A stretch of DNA of 64,000 nt from NCBI RefSeq assembly GCF_030269125.1, contig NZ_BSSM01000006.1, positions 248,001-312,000 on the forward strand, written 5' to 3'. The DNA is from Streptomyces hygroscopicus subsp. hygroscopicus (GTDB lineage Bacteria > Actinomycetota > Actinomycetes > Streptomycetales > Streptomycetaceae). This document shows, one piece after another, positions 1-8,000 of the stretch. Under the pieces are notes generated by a model. It saw only the letters and a list, made by a program, of their open reading frames with translations, made no database searches and had not been told where the DNA came from. How positions within the stretch are numbered: position 1 is the stretch's first letter; the number at the start of each line of letters is the position of its first letter. Both the position numbers and the translations under genes were made by a program.

Positions 1-133
1 CGGCCACGGGATCGCTGAGGGAGGTGTGGTTGGCGATGATGATGCTGCCCGCGCTCGGCGCGGCACCCGCGTCCGTGGTGACGTTCAGACGGCAGAAGAC
101 GGGCACCACGGCACCTGCGATGCGACTGAGCAT
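1..133 (-). CDS. PlsC-type 1-acylglycerol-3-phosphate acyltransferase, N-terminal part only
   Basis: The minus strand reads in from an ATG at 133 preceded by a G-rich ribosome site, and the gene runs off the left edge after 44 codons. The fragment starts MLSRIAGAVV and ends in the NHTSLSDP stretch (residues 35-42). This matches the NHxSxxDP block that carries the catalytic His and Asp of the lysophosphatidate acyltransferase family, which moves an acyl chain from acyl-CoA or acyl-ACP onto the sn-2 position of lysophosphatidate at the membrane. Only the first motif can be seen, so the exact substrate and any fusion partner are unknown. Confidence 0.72.
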   Translation of the reverse strand, partial: MLSRIAGAVVPVFCRLNVTTDAGAAPSAGSIIIANHTSLSDPVA

Positions 134-574
134 GACACCACCCCCGTGTGGCGACGACCAGGAGCGGCCCTCGTCCCCGTCTCAGCGGCGAGCACCGTGA
201 TCATCTTATGCCGCGGGTCGCTCGGGCGGCTGTCGAACGGCTCCACCAGGACTCGCTTCCCCGCCGGCAGTTCCTCCCCGACGTGACGCGTGCACGAGGT
301 CCGCCGCGCGCGGCTGCCGCGGACCTCGTCCCGGCGCCCTCGCCCCGCTGCCGCGGTGACGCCGCTCCGGGCCGGTGCAGGGGGTCGGGCCGGGCCTTCC
401 TGGGCGAGGATGGATGGAGCGAAGGGTGACGTTTCCTCCCTTTTCACTCGGAGGGCCCGTCCGCGGATCTGCATCACTCACACGAGACCCCGGGACGGCG
501 GTGCCGGCACCCCGGCGTCGGCCGGGGAGTGGCCGCCGGACCGCCCCGGGGCGACTTCGAACAGGGGAGACGCT
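134..574. other. Intergenic region between divergent plsC-like and M50 protease genes
   Basis: About 440 bases without a convincing gene. It must hold the divergent promoters. The segment just upstream of the protease start (about 425-480) is the least GC-rich part. The open frames here are arginine/proline-rich shadows. I recognise no operator. Confidence 0.5.
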
Positions 575-1708
575 GTGCGTGCGACCTTTACGCTGGGGCG
601 GATCGCGGGGGTCCGGATCGGGGTCCACTGGAGCGTGCTGTTCATCTTCGGCGTCGTCGCCTTCGGCCTCGCGCAGGGCCGTCTCCCCCAGGTGTATCCG
701 GGCCATTCCCCGGTGCTGTACTGGGTGGCGGGCCTGGGGGCCGCCGTGGTCTTCTTCGCCTCCCTGCTCGCCCACGAACTGGCGCACGCGGTGGTGGCGC
801 GGCACAACGGGGTGGCCGTGGACGACATCGTGCTGTGGTTGCTGGGTGGGGTGGCCCGGCTGAAGTCGGAGGCGTCGAGCCCTGCGGCGGAGCTGCGGAT
901 CGCGGGTGTCGGCCCCTTGGTCAGCCTCCTGCTGGGCGGGCTCTTCCTCCTGGGCACCTGGCTGCTCGCCCTGGCGTCCGCCCCGAGGCTCCTGGTCGAG
1001 GTGACGGCCTGGCTCGCGGGCATCAACCTCCTGCTCGCCGTCTTCAACGCCCTTCCCGCCGCCCCGCTCGACGGCGGGCGGCTGTTGCGGGCCTTCCTGT
1101 GGTGGCGTACGGGAGACCGGCTGCGGGCGACCGCCGGGGCCACCGCGGCCGGACGCGGCCTGGGCTGGCTGGTCATCGCGCTGGGGCTGGTGATGTTCCT
1201 GAGGGGCGGCGGGTTCGGCGGGCTCTGGCTGGCCCTGATCGGCTGGTTCCTCATCGCGGCCGCCACCGCCGAGGGACGGCAGGCGCAGCTGCGCGGCGTG
1301 CTCGCCGGTGTCCCCGTGCGGGACGCCATGACGAGGGACCCGCTCACGGTGCCCGCGGTCCTACCGGTCGCGGACATGCTGGCCGACCCGCGGTACCGCT
1401 ACCGGCACTCGGCGTTCCCGGTGACCGGCGCGGACGGGGCGACGGCCGGGCTGGTGACGCTGGACGGCGCCAGGCAGGTGACGGTGGGGAAGCGGGGGAC
1501 GGTGACGGTGGGCGAGGTGATGGTGCCGCTGTCGCGGACCACCGTCGCGGGTCCGGACGACTCACTCGCGGACCTGCTGCCCCGCATGGAGCCCGGCGCC
1601 GAGCATCGTGTCCTGGTGATGGACGAGGGCGGACTCGTCGGCATCCTGTCGCTGTCGGACGTCAGCCGTACGGTGACCTGGCTGATGAATCCCGGCCGGG
1701 GACGGTGA
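575..1708 (+). CDS. Site-2 protease family (M50) membrane metalloprotease with C-terminal CBS domains
   Basis: 377-residue predicted polytopic membrane zinc protease of the rip1/SpoIVFB-like branch with a CBS pair. The zinc motif HELAH is at residues 67-71 in a hydrophobic segment. The third metal ligand lies in the LDGG stretch at 165-168 of another segment. About six membrane segments cover residues 18-230. Two CBS repeats (about 248-305 and 312-372) follow on the cytoplasmic side and may sense adenine nucleotides. Such proteases cut membrane-embedded anti-sigma or regulatory proteins; the substrate is unknown. The GTG at 575 is chosen because GGGGAG lies just upstream and the family N-terminus begins there; a longer frame upstream has no family similarity. 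Confidence 0.88.
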   Translation: MRATFTLGRIAGVRIGVHWSVLFIFGVVAFGLAQGRLPQVYPGHSPVLYWVAGLGAAVVFFASLLAHELAHAVVARHNGVAVDDIVLWLLGGVARLKSEASSPAAELRIAGVGPLVSLLLGGLFLLGTWLLALASAPRLLVEVTAWLAGINLLLAVFNALPAAPLDGGRLLRAFLWWRTGDRLRATAGATAAGRGLGWLVIALGLVMFLRGGGFGGLWLALIGWFLIAAATAEGRQAQLRGVLAGVPVRDAMTRDPLTVPAVLPVADMLADPRYRYRHSAFPVTGADGATAGLVTLDGARQVTVGKRGTVTVGEVMVPLSRTTVAGPDDSLADLLPRMEPGAEHRVLVMDEGGLVGILSLSDVSRTVTWLMNPGRGR

Positions 1709-2280
1709 GGCACCGATCGCACCCTTCGGCCGGGGGCCTTGGCACGCGCGGTGCCCGGTGGCGGTCGTCCCGCGCGGATGACCCCGCCGCTTCGCCGGTA
1801 CTTCGCCGGTACGGGGAACGCCCGGTCACCCGTGCCCCGGGGCGCACCGTGACGCAGGGCAGGGGGATCCGCGGCGGGGCGTTCTGCCGGTGGCCGGTCG
1901 GAACCCGCGCCGGCTGATCCCGGTCCGGCCCGGTCGGTTCGCGAGGATCACGGGGATCACGAGGGGCGTTCGTGTCGTGGCGGAGGCGCCTCACAGGGCT
2001 CCGACGGCCCTGGACGCCGTGCCGGTGGAGTGCGGGTCGGCCCGTCTCCACGCCTGTGCGAGCCGAGGAACTGGCCGGGTGGCGTCGCACAACGGCCCGT
2101 GGCCGTCGGTGGACGACGTGATCAGCGCGGGTGGAACGGTCGGGGCGGCCGTGCCGGCCCCGCTCGACCGCGAGGCCCCTCCCGACGTCACCTGGCCGCG
2201 ACCCAGGGCCCGCCGGGGCCCGCGCGGGACGGGCTCGGGTGCCCTGCCGTCCGGCGCCTGCTCACGGGGAGGGGCCCGTC
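1709..2280. other. Intergenic region between convergent M50 protease and rtcB genes
   Basis: About 570 bases between two genes that converge. I see no supported gene. A short hairpin (GGCAC/GTGCC arms, 1741-1755) could contribute to termination of the protease transcript. A perfect tandem 11-bp repeat lies at 1790-1811. Frames in this stretch are arginine-rich and lack ribosome sites. Confidence 0.45.
1790..1811. repeat. Tandem 11-bp direct repeat
   Basis: The 11-mer CTTCGCCGGTA occurs twice head to tail with no mismatch. It is non-coding and probably a replication-slippage product. Confidence 0.7.
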
Positions 2281-3708
2281 CTAGCCTTTGAGGACACCGA
2301 GCGGCACCAGACGGGCGACAAGGCGGCCCAGGCCGTTGTGTTCACTCGCCCGGACCACGGCGTCGACGTCCTTGTACGCCTCGGGTGCCTCCTCGGTGAC
2401 GCTGCGCCAGGAGGCGGGGCGCACCGCGACCCCCGCACCGGCCAGTTCCCGGCGCAGCTGCCCGGAGGACATCTCGCGGTGGGCTCGGTGCCGGCTCCAG
2501 ACGCGGCCCGCGCCGTGGCAGCACGAGTCGAAGGCGCGATTGCCCGTGGTGCCGGTCATGACGTAGGAGGCGGTGCCCATCGTGCCGGGCACGAACACGG
2601 GCTGGCCGAAGGGGCTGAGCGTGTCCGGCAGGTCGGGGTGGCCCGGCGGCAGGGCCCGGGTGGCGCCCTTGCGGTGGACGCACAGCAGCGGCCGGGCGGC
2701 GCCACCGTCGATGTGGCGTTCCAGCTTGGCGAGGTTGTGCGAGACGTCGTAGAGCAGGTCGAGGCCCGTGCCGGTGGCCTCGCGGAAGGCACCGCGGGCG
2801 GCATCGGCCAGCAGCTGGCGGTTGGCGCGGGCGAAGTTCGCGGCAGCGGCCATCGCGCCCAGGTAGGCGCGGCCCTCCGGCGAGTCGACAGGCGCGCAGG
2901 CGAGTTGCGGGTCGGGGACGGCGATGCCGTAGCGGCGCATCACGGCGTCCATGGCCCGCACGTGGTCGGAGCAGATCTGGTGGCCCAGCCCCCGCGAGCC
3001 ACAGTGGATCATGACGCACACCAGGCCGGGGCGCAGGCCGAACGCCCGTGCGCACGTCTCGTCGTAGACGGCGTCGACTGCCTGGACCTCCAGGAAGTGG
3101 TTGGCCGACCCCAGGCTGCCGACCTGCCCGGCGCCGCGCTCCAACGCGCGTTCGCCGACCTGGGTGACGTCGGCGTCGCGGACGGCCCCGCCGTCCTCGC
3201 ACCGGTCCAGGTCCCGCGGCACCCCGTGGCCCTGCTCGACCGCGTAGCGGGCGCCGCCGCGCAGGATCTCGTGCAGCTGCGTCCGGTCCGCCAGGTACCA
3301 CAGGCCGCCGCGGCCGAGCCCGCGCGGGATCAGCGCGTCCAGCCGGTCCATCAGCACGGGCAGCTTCGGCAGCAGGGCGGCGCGGTCCACGTGCGCGGTG
3401 AGCAGGCGCACCCCGCAGGAGATGTCGAAGCCCACCCCTCCGGGCGAGATGACCCCACCGCGGGCGATGTCGGTCGCGGCCACGCCGCCGATCGGGAAGC
3501 CGTATCCCCAGTGGATGTCGGGCATGGCGTACGAGGCGCGGACGATGCCCGGCAGCGTGGCCACGTTGGCCACCTGCTGAAGAGCCTGGTCACCCGGCTC
3601 GTCCGGGAGCAGATCGGGTGGGGCCAGGACGATTCCGGGTACGCGCATGGCGCCGGTCGGTTCGATACGGAACCGCCAGGGCCCTTCCGTCACCAGCCGG
3701 ATGTCCAT
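2281..3708 (-). CDS. rtcB: RtcB-family RNA-splicing ligase
   Basis: 475 residues, full length for RtcB, the GTP- and manganese-dependent ligase that joins RNA 2',3'-cyclic phosphate or 3'-phosphate ends to 5'-hydroxyl ends. Metal ligands are visible in order: D95 and C98 in GFDISCG, H204 in SANHF, H235 in IHCGSRG and H324 in DVSHN. The guanylated histidine is H398 in the CCHGAGR signature. The ATG at 3708 is favoured over an upstream frame extension because GAGGAGG precedes it and the family N-terminus begins there. The archease gene lies 88 bases upstream on the same strand, so the two probably form an RNA-repair operon. Confidence 0.93.
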   Translation of the reverse strand: MDIRLVTEGPWRFRIEPTGAMRVPGIVLAPPDLLPDEPGDQALQQVANVATLPGIVRASYAMPDIHWGYGFPIGGVAATDIARGGVISPGGVGFDISCGVRLLTAHVDRAALLPKLPVLMDRLDALIPRGLGRGGLWYLADRTQLHEILRGGARYAVEQGHGVPRDLDRCEDGGAVRDADVTQVGERALERGAGQVGSLGSANHFLEVQAVDAVYDETCARAFGLRPGLVCVMIHCGSRGLGHQICSDHVRAMDAVMRRYGIAVPDPQLACAPVDSPEGRAYLGAMAAAANFARANRQLLADAARGAFREATGTGLDLLYDVSHNLAKLERHIDGGAARPLLCVHRKGATRALPPGHPDLPDTLSPFGQPVFVPGTMGTASYVMTGTTGNRAFDSCCHGAGRVWSRHRAHREMSSGQLRRELAGAGVAVRPASWRSVTEEAPEAYKDVDAVVRASEHNGLGRLVARLVPLGVLKG

Positions 3709-3754
3709 GTCGGTTCGGCCTCCTCGGCCAGCTGTTCCGGTGCCGGGCGCCGGG

Positions 3755-3822
3755 ACGGGCCTCACAGGTCCAGCGTCACCGGCAGGCCCACGGGCCTCAC
3801 ACGTCCAGCGTCACCCGGCAGG
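3755..3822. repeat. Imperfect tandem duplication of the archease gene's 3' end
   Basis: A 32-base unit (3755-3786) and a 33-base unit (3790-3822) lie 35 bases apart and differ by one substitution and one inserted C. The second unit contains the last codons and stop of the archease gene. The first lies just beyond it and would encode a similar VTLD-stop ending in a shifted frame. It looks like a recent small duplication between archease and rtcB. Confidence 0.8.
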
Positions 3823-4288
3823 ACCACCCGTGCGCGTCCGGGGCCAGCCGCAGCCCGTGCAGCGCGACGGCCTTGGGCACGGCCCCGGTCTGCGTCGCCG
3901 TCGAGCTGTCGGCCATCTTGAAGATCACGCCGACCCCGCCCGGCTCCGGTGCCACCGCGATGTCCACGGGCAGTTCGTCCGCGGCGTCCATGCGGTAGAT
4001 GATCTCCTCGAGTACGGCGGCCAGGAGCCGGCCGTCGTCGTCGGCCGGCACCGCGCACTCCCGGGCCACCCAGGAGACATCCGGAGGCACGTCGGCGAAG
4101 CTGCCGAGCATGCCCCGCGCCGCCTCGGCGATGCACTCCTCGCGCGTCGGCGCCCATGCCTCGATACACAGATCACCGGTGTGCGGGACACTGCGATGAC
4201 CGCGCGGCGACCGTCCGGGCCCGACGTCGGTCACGACGGCCGGACACCCTGTCCCGAACCCGGCAGACGTCGCATCACCCCGTGCCAT
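3797..4288 (-). CDS. Archease, RtcB activator
   Basis: 163 residues. Archease helps RtcB turn over by promoting its guanylation and can alter nucleotide specificity. The core runs from GHRSVPHTGDLCIEAWA to the VTLDV C-terminus, including the family's conserved His and Asp near the N-terminus, the acidic IIYRMDAADELP stretch and the GVGVIFKMAD strand. The ATG at 4288 follows GGAGGAAAGG directly, a very strong ribosome site, so the first roughly 30 residues before the conserved domain are probably translated. Adjacent same-strand rtcB supports the call. Confidence 0.87.
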   Translation of the reverse strand: MARGDATSAGFGTGCPAVVTDVGPGRSPRGHRSVPHTGDLCIEAWAPTREECIAEAARGMLGSFADVPPDVSWVARECAVPADDDGRLLAAVLEEIIYRMDAADELPVDIAVAPEPGGVGVIFKMADSSTATQTGAVPKAVALHGLRLAPDAHGWSCRVTLDV

Positions 4289-5055
4289 CCTTTCCTCCGG
4301 TCGTGCCCTGTGAGTGCCCGATCGCGGAGCGGGGGCGGTCTTCCGAACCCGCCCCCCTGTCGGAATCGTGGACCGGCTCTCCATCGAAGAACGGATCGAA
4401 CCCGGCGGCGATCGGCTCATTCCGGGGGTGGGCCGACTCCAGCGGGCCGCCGGACCTGTGCCGTACGGGCGGAGCCACGCGGCTCGCCTCCGCGGACGTG
4501 AAGGAGCCATGCGTCCTCTCCATGTTGGGCGCCGGCCGCCCGGTCCGCGACTCGCACCGCCCCGGTCGGCGAGTGCGAGGACACGCGTCTCGGCAGCCGA
4601 AGGCGAGTGCGGTGCCTCCGGGACCGGCGGCCACCGGCCCGGGAACACCTCCGGGGCGGCGGCCGGGAGGAACGGCGAGCGCACCAGCCGGGGGCGGCGC
4701 ACCCCATGACGGCCTCGGCCGGTTCGGGCGGCGCGGGCCCGAACCGGCTTCGGGCTCGGACCCGGCAGAGGACACCGGCCACCCAGGAGGTGACCGCACC
4801 CGGTCTCGGCCCCAGGCCGCGAGACAGACCGGCCCCGGCTCCTTGCCCCACCATCGGCGCAGGGCAGCGCGCCCGCGTCTCCGGCGGGCTCCCCGGTTCG
4901 ACGGACAGCCGCCTTGCCACCGTGGCCGGCCTCGACATGCCGGTCGCCGCGGTCGGCCGCGGCGTTGGGCCGTCGGTCGACGAACCACTTCGCGAAGGGC
5001 GGCCGGGACCGGTCCGGACCTCCGGTGAACTGCGACCGCTGGAACCGAGTGCCGG
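4289..5055. other. Long intergenic region, no gene recognised
   Basis: About 770 bases between the archease start and the 3' end of the TetR gene. Several long frames exist on both strands, but all are Pro/Arg/Gly-rich and resemble no family I know. Given the decayed genes elsewhere in the window, it may be an eroded gene. I could not read any motif from it. Confidence 0.4.
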
Positions 5056-5691
5056 TCAGCCGAGGTCGGGGAGGGGGCGTCGGGCGACGTCGCGGGCGTC
5101 CTCGGGCGGGACACCCAGCATGCGCAGGAGCATCTCGGCCAGGTGGGACGCGGCCTCGTCGCCGTCGATCTCGGGCCGGGCGAACCGCAGGTCGACCAGC
5201 GCCAGCAGCGATCCCCCCAGAGCGGTCACCGCGGCGGTCGGATCGGTGACGGCGAAACGGCCGGAGGCGATGCCGGCCTCCAGGTCGCGCAGGGCGCGCG
5301 GGGCCAGACCCGAGTCCGAGTGGACGTAGCCGAGGCCGCGGTGGCGCAGCACCTGCATCAGCTCGGGGCGGGAGTCGGCCAGGCGAACGCTGAGGCGGAA
5401 GCCGGCCGCGACGAGTTCCGCCGGGTCGCCGACGTCCCGCAGGTGCTCGTCGAAGGCCTGGCCGAGTTCTTCGAGGGCGTCCCGCACCGCCGCGTCGAAC
5501 AGCTCCGTCTTCGACTCGAAGTGGTTGTAGAAGGAGCCGAAGCCGACATCGGCGCGCTCGGCGATCGCCTGGATGCTGGCACTGGTGTCACCGGTCTCGG
5601 CGAGTATCTGCCGCGCCGCGCGGACGAGTGCCTGCCGGGTCTCGGCGCGGCGCCGTTCGAAGCGGTTGCGGGGCGGGGCTGACGTGGGCAT
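5056..5691 (-). CDS. TetR-family repressor of ring-cleavage cluster A
   Basis: 211 residues. The N-terminal helix-turn-helix (about residues 15-60) has the usual TetR pattern ending in VGFGSFYNHFESKTELFDA. The C-terminal ligand-binding half is family-typical in length but gives no ligand clue. The start is set at the ATG at 5691 because family similarity begins a few residues later; its ribosome site is weak. It is divergent from the cluster A operon, and the 160-base gap contains repeated TGATGA/TCATCA half-sites. The likely role is autoregulation plus repression of 5853-11578, relieved by a pathway substrate. Confidence 0.87.
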   Translation of the reverse strand: MPTSAPPRNRFERRRAETRQALVRAARQILAETGDTSASIQAIAERADVGFGSFYNHFESKTELFDAAVRDALEELGQAFDEHLRDVGDPAELVAAGFRLSVRLADSRPELMQVLRHRGLGYVHSDSGLAPRALRDLEAGIASGRFAVTDPTAAVTALGGSLLALVDLRFARPEIDGDEAASHLAEMLLRMLGVPPEDARDVARRPLPDLG

Positions 5692-5730
5692 ACGCGGGAG
5701 TCTACCAACGGGACCCAGCACGTCACAGTT

Positions 5731-5826
5731 CTGATGAATCAATCAGCCGAAGCGACTGATGAAATCATCACCTTCCCTGCGTCAGGCCATTGACGATCCA
5801 AGTGTCAACGCTGATGATTTCCTCAT
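5731..5826. promoter_or_regulatory. Divergent operator/promoter region of cluster A with repeated TGAT palindromes
   Basis: Three related inverted repeats lie between the TetR gene and the dioxygenase gene: CTGATGAATCAATCAG (5731-5746), TGATGAAATCATCA (5757-5770, perfect arms with a 2-base centre) and the less perfect TGATGATTTCCTCAT (5812-5826). A TTGACG box at 5790-5795 followed by GATGAT about 17 bases on could be the operon promoter, and the third repeat overlaps its -10. This arrangement fits binding by the neighbouring TetR protein; the assignment is an inference. Confidence 0.68.
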
Positions 5827-5852
5827 TACAGCGATGTTGCTTGGAGGACACC

Positions 5853-7007
5853 ATGTCCGAAACCCACGTCGACGCGGTCGGCGTCACGGACGCCAGGACG
5901 GCCCACCAGGACCTTCACAGCGCGCAGGGCGCCTTGCGCGGCGAACACCCCGGGCGGTCGCGGAACCCCGTCGTCAAGGTCGCCGATCTGGCCTGGCTGG
6001 AGTTCGAGAAGCCCGATCTGGACCGCGCGGAGGTGTTCGCCCGCGACTTCGGGTTCGGGATCGCCGCCCGCACGGAGCGGGAGCTGTGGCTGCGGGGCAC
6101 CTTCGCGGGCTCGCCCTGCGCGGTGATCCGGCGCGGCCGGACGTCCCGCTTCATCAGCCCGGCCTTCCGCGCGGCGGAGCGGGCCGACGTGGACCGGCTG
6201 GCGCGGGCCACCGGCACGGCCGTACGGGACGCGGACGTGCCGGGCGGCGGCAGAGTGGTCGATCTGCTCGACCCGTCGGGGACCCCGGTACGCGTCGTGC
6301 ACTGCGGCGAGGAGTTGCCTGCGCTGCCGGGACAACAGCCGCTGCCGCTCAACTCCGGCACGGACCACCGCCGTGTCAACGCCACGCAACGGCCACCGCG
6401 CGAGCCGTCCCGGATCCAGCGGCTGGGCCACGTGGTGCTGGAGACACGCGTGTTCGCCCGGAGCCTGGACTGGTACCTGGACACGCTCGGCATGATCGTG
6501 TCCGACTTCCTGTTCCTCGACGGGCAGCGCGACCGGGGCCCGACGATGGCCTTCATCCGCTGCGACCAGGGCAGCGTGGCCGTGGACCACCACACGCTGG
6601 CGATGCATCTGGGACCCGGCACCGGCTATGTCCACTCCGCCTACCAGGTCACCGACCTGGACTCGATCGCGGCCGGCGGTGAGTACCTCAGGGAGCGCGG
6701 CTACAAGCGCAGCTGGGGCATCGGCCGGCACATCCAGGGCAGCCAGCTCTTCGACTACTGGCGCGACCCCGACCACTTGATGCTGGAGCACTTCGCCGAC
6801 GGCGACCTGTTCTCCTGCGACGTCGAGCCCGGCTGGGCGCCCATGTCGAGCAGCGGCCTGGCCCAGTGGGGCCCGCCGGCCACCCGCGACTTCCTCGGCG
6901 CCGGCCCCTCCCCGCAACGTGTCCGCGATGTCGTCCAGGCCCTGCGCGGCGACAACGAGATGGACGCGTCGCGCCTGCTGGGCCTGCTGAAGGCCACCAA
7001 CTCCTGA
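5853..7007 (+). CDS. VOC-superfamily extradiol-type dioxygenase, cluster A
   Basis: 384 residues with two VOC half-domains, the fold of iron-dependent extradiol catechol dioxygenases (BphC type). The catalytic half has the 2-His-1-carboxylate ligands at expected spacing: H193 in GHVVLE, H261 in YVHSAYQ and E312 in HLMLEHF. The first half (about 40-150) is degenerate, as usual in this family. It probably opens a dihydroxylated ring or similar enediol using O2. ATG at 5853 follows GGAGG with ideal spacing. It is the first gene of an operon with an FAH-family hydrolase, a FAD monooxygenase and an acetoacetyl-CoA synthetase. The substrate cannot be read from sequence. Confidence 0.85.
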   Translation: MSETHVDAVGVTDARTAHQDLHSAQGALRGEHPGRSRNPVVKVADLAWLEFEKPDLDRAEVFARDFGFGIAARTERELWLRGTFAGSPCAVIRRGRTSRFISPAFRAAERADVDRLARATGTAVRDADVPGGGRVVDLLDPSGTPVRVVHCGEELPALPGQQPLPLNSGTDHRRVNATQRPPREPSRIQRLGHVVLETRVFARSLDWYLDTLGMIVSDFLFLDGQRDRGPTMAFIRCDQGSVAVDHHTLAMHLGPGTGYVHSAYQVTDLDSIAAGGEYLRERGYKRSWGIGRHIQGSQLFDYWRDPDHLMLEHFADGDLFSCDVEPGWAPMSSSGLAQWGPPATRDFLGAGPSPQRVRDVVQALRGDNEMDASRLLGLLKATNS

Positions 7008-7042
7008 CCCCTCGACCCCCTCCCCTACCGAAGGCAACCGAC

Positions 7043-7981
7043 ATGAGCACCAACGTCCTCCGCACCGCCGATGGCTGGTGGGTCGTCCGCGGCGAACACG
7101 CCGTCCCCGTCGACACCAAGGCCGTCACCACCGCCGAGCTGCTGGCCGACCGGGCCGCCGTCGAGGTGGCCGCCGACTCGGGTGCGACGGGCACGCCCGT
7201 CGCCGACATGACGGCCCTCTCCCCGGTGACCACGCCCTGCCGCGTGGTGGCGCAGATGGTCAACTACCGCAGTCACGCACGCGATTCGGGTTTCACCGGC
7301 GACATCCCGCCCGCCTTCTTCCGCAAGGCCTCCGGGTCCGTCAGCGGACCGCACGACAGGATCGTCCGGCCGCCGCATGTGAAGTTCCTCGACTACGAGA
7401 TCGAACTCGGTCTGGTCATGGGGGCGCCGCTGCCCGTCGGCACCGTCGTCGAGGAACGGGACCTGCCGTCGTACATCGCCGGACTGGTGATCACCAACGA
7501 CGTCAGCGCCCGTGACGTGCAGCTCACCAGGACACAGTTCTACGAGAGCAAGTCGTACCCCACTTTCACCCCGACGGGCCCGTACCTGACCCTGCTGGAA
7601 CCGCGGGACTTCGCCCATCTCCTCGATCTGCGGCTGCGGTTGTCGGTGAACGGCGAGCCGCGTCAGGACCGCACCCTCGCCGACATGATCGTCCGTCCGG
7701 CGCGGGCGCTGTCCCTGCTGGCCCGGTTCCAGACCCTCGGCCCCGGGGACCTGCTGCTGACCGGCACGCCCGGCGGCACGGCCCTCAAGGCACCGCCCAA
7801 GCCGGTCGAGAAGATCGGCGCGCTGCTGCCGCCGTCGGTGAAGTGGAACGCGTTCTTCAAGAGCCAGGCGAAGAACCCCCGCTACCTGCGGCACGGCGAC
7901 GTGGTGACCGCGGCCATCGCCACCCCGGACGGCCGGATCGACCTGGGCGAGCAGCGCACGCCCGTGGCCGACGCCCACTGA
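7043..7981 (+). CDS. Fumarylacetoacetate hydrolase (FAH) family protein, cluster A
   Basis: 312 residues. The FAH C-terminal fold is clear. The metal-binding acidic residues sit in FLDYEIELG (E119, E121), with a third near TNDVSARD (D153/D158). NYRSHA (74-79) carries a candidate catalytic His. Family members hydrolyse C-C bonds of beta-diketo acids, or act as hydratases or decarboxylases on related enols. Its position after a ring-cleaving dioxygenase and before an acetoacetyl-CoA synthetase suggests it splits an acyl-pyruvate or fumarylacetoacetate-like product. Start ATG 7043 lies 35 bases after the upstream stop. Confidence 0.86.
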   Translation: MSTNVLRTADGWWVVRGEHAVPVDTKAVTTAELLADRAAVEVAADSGATGTPVADMTALSPVTTPCRVVAQMVNYRSHARDSGFTGDIPPAFFRKASGSVSGPHDRIVRPPHVKFLDYEIELGLVMGAPLPVGTVVEERDLPSYIAGLVITNDVSARDVQLTRTQFYESKSYPTFTPTGPYLTLLEPRDFAHLLDLRLRLSVNGEPRQDRTLADMIVRPARALSLLARFQTLGPGDLLLTGTPGGTALKAPPKPVEKIGALLPPSVKWNAFFKSQAKNPRYLRHGDVVTAAIATPDGRIDLGEQRTPVADAH

Positions 7982-8000
7982 GACCGGAAGCGAGCCGCAC

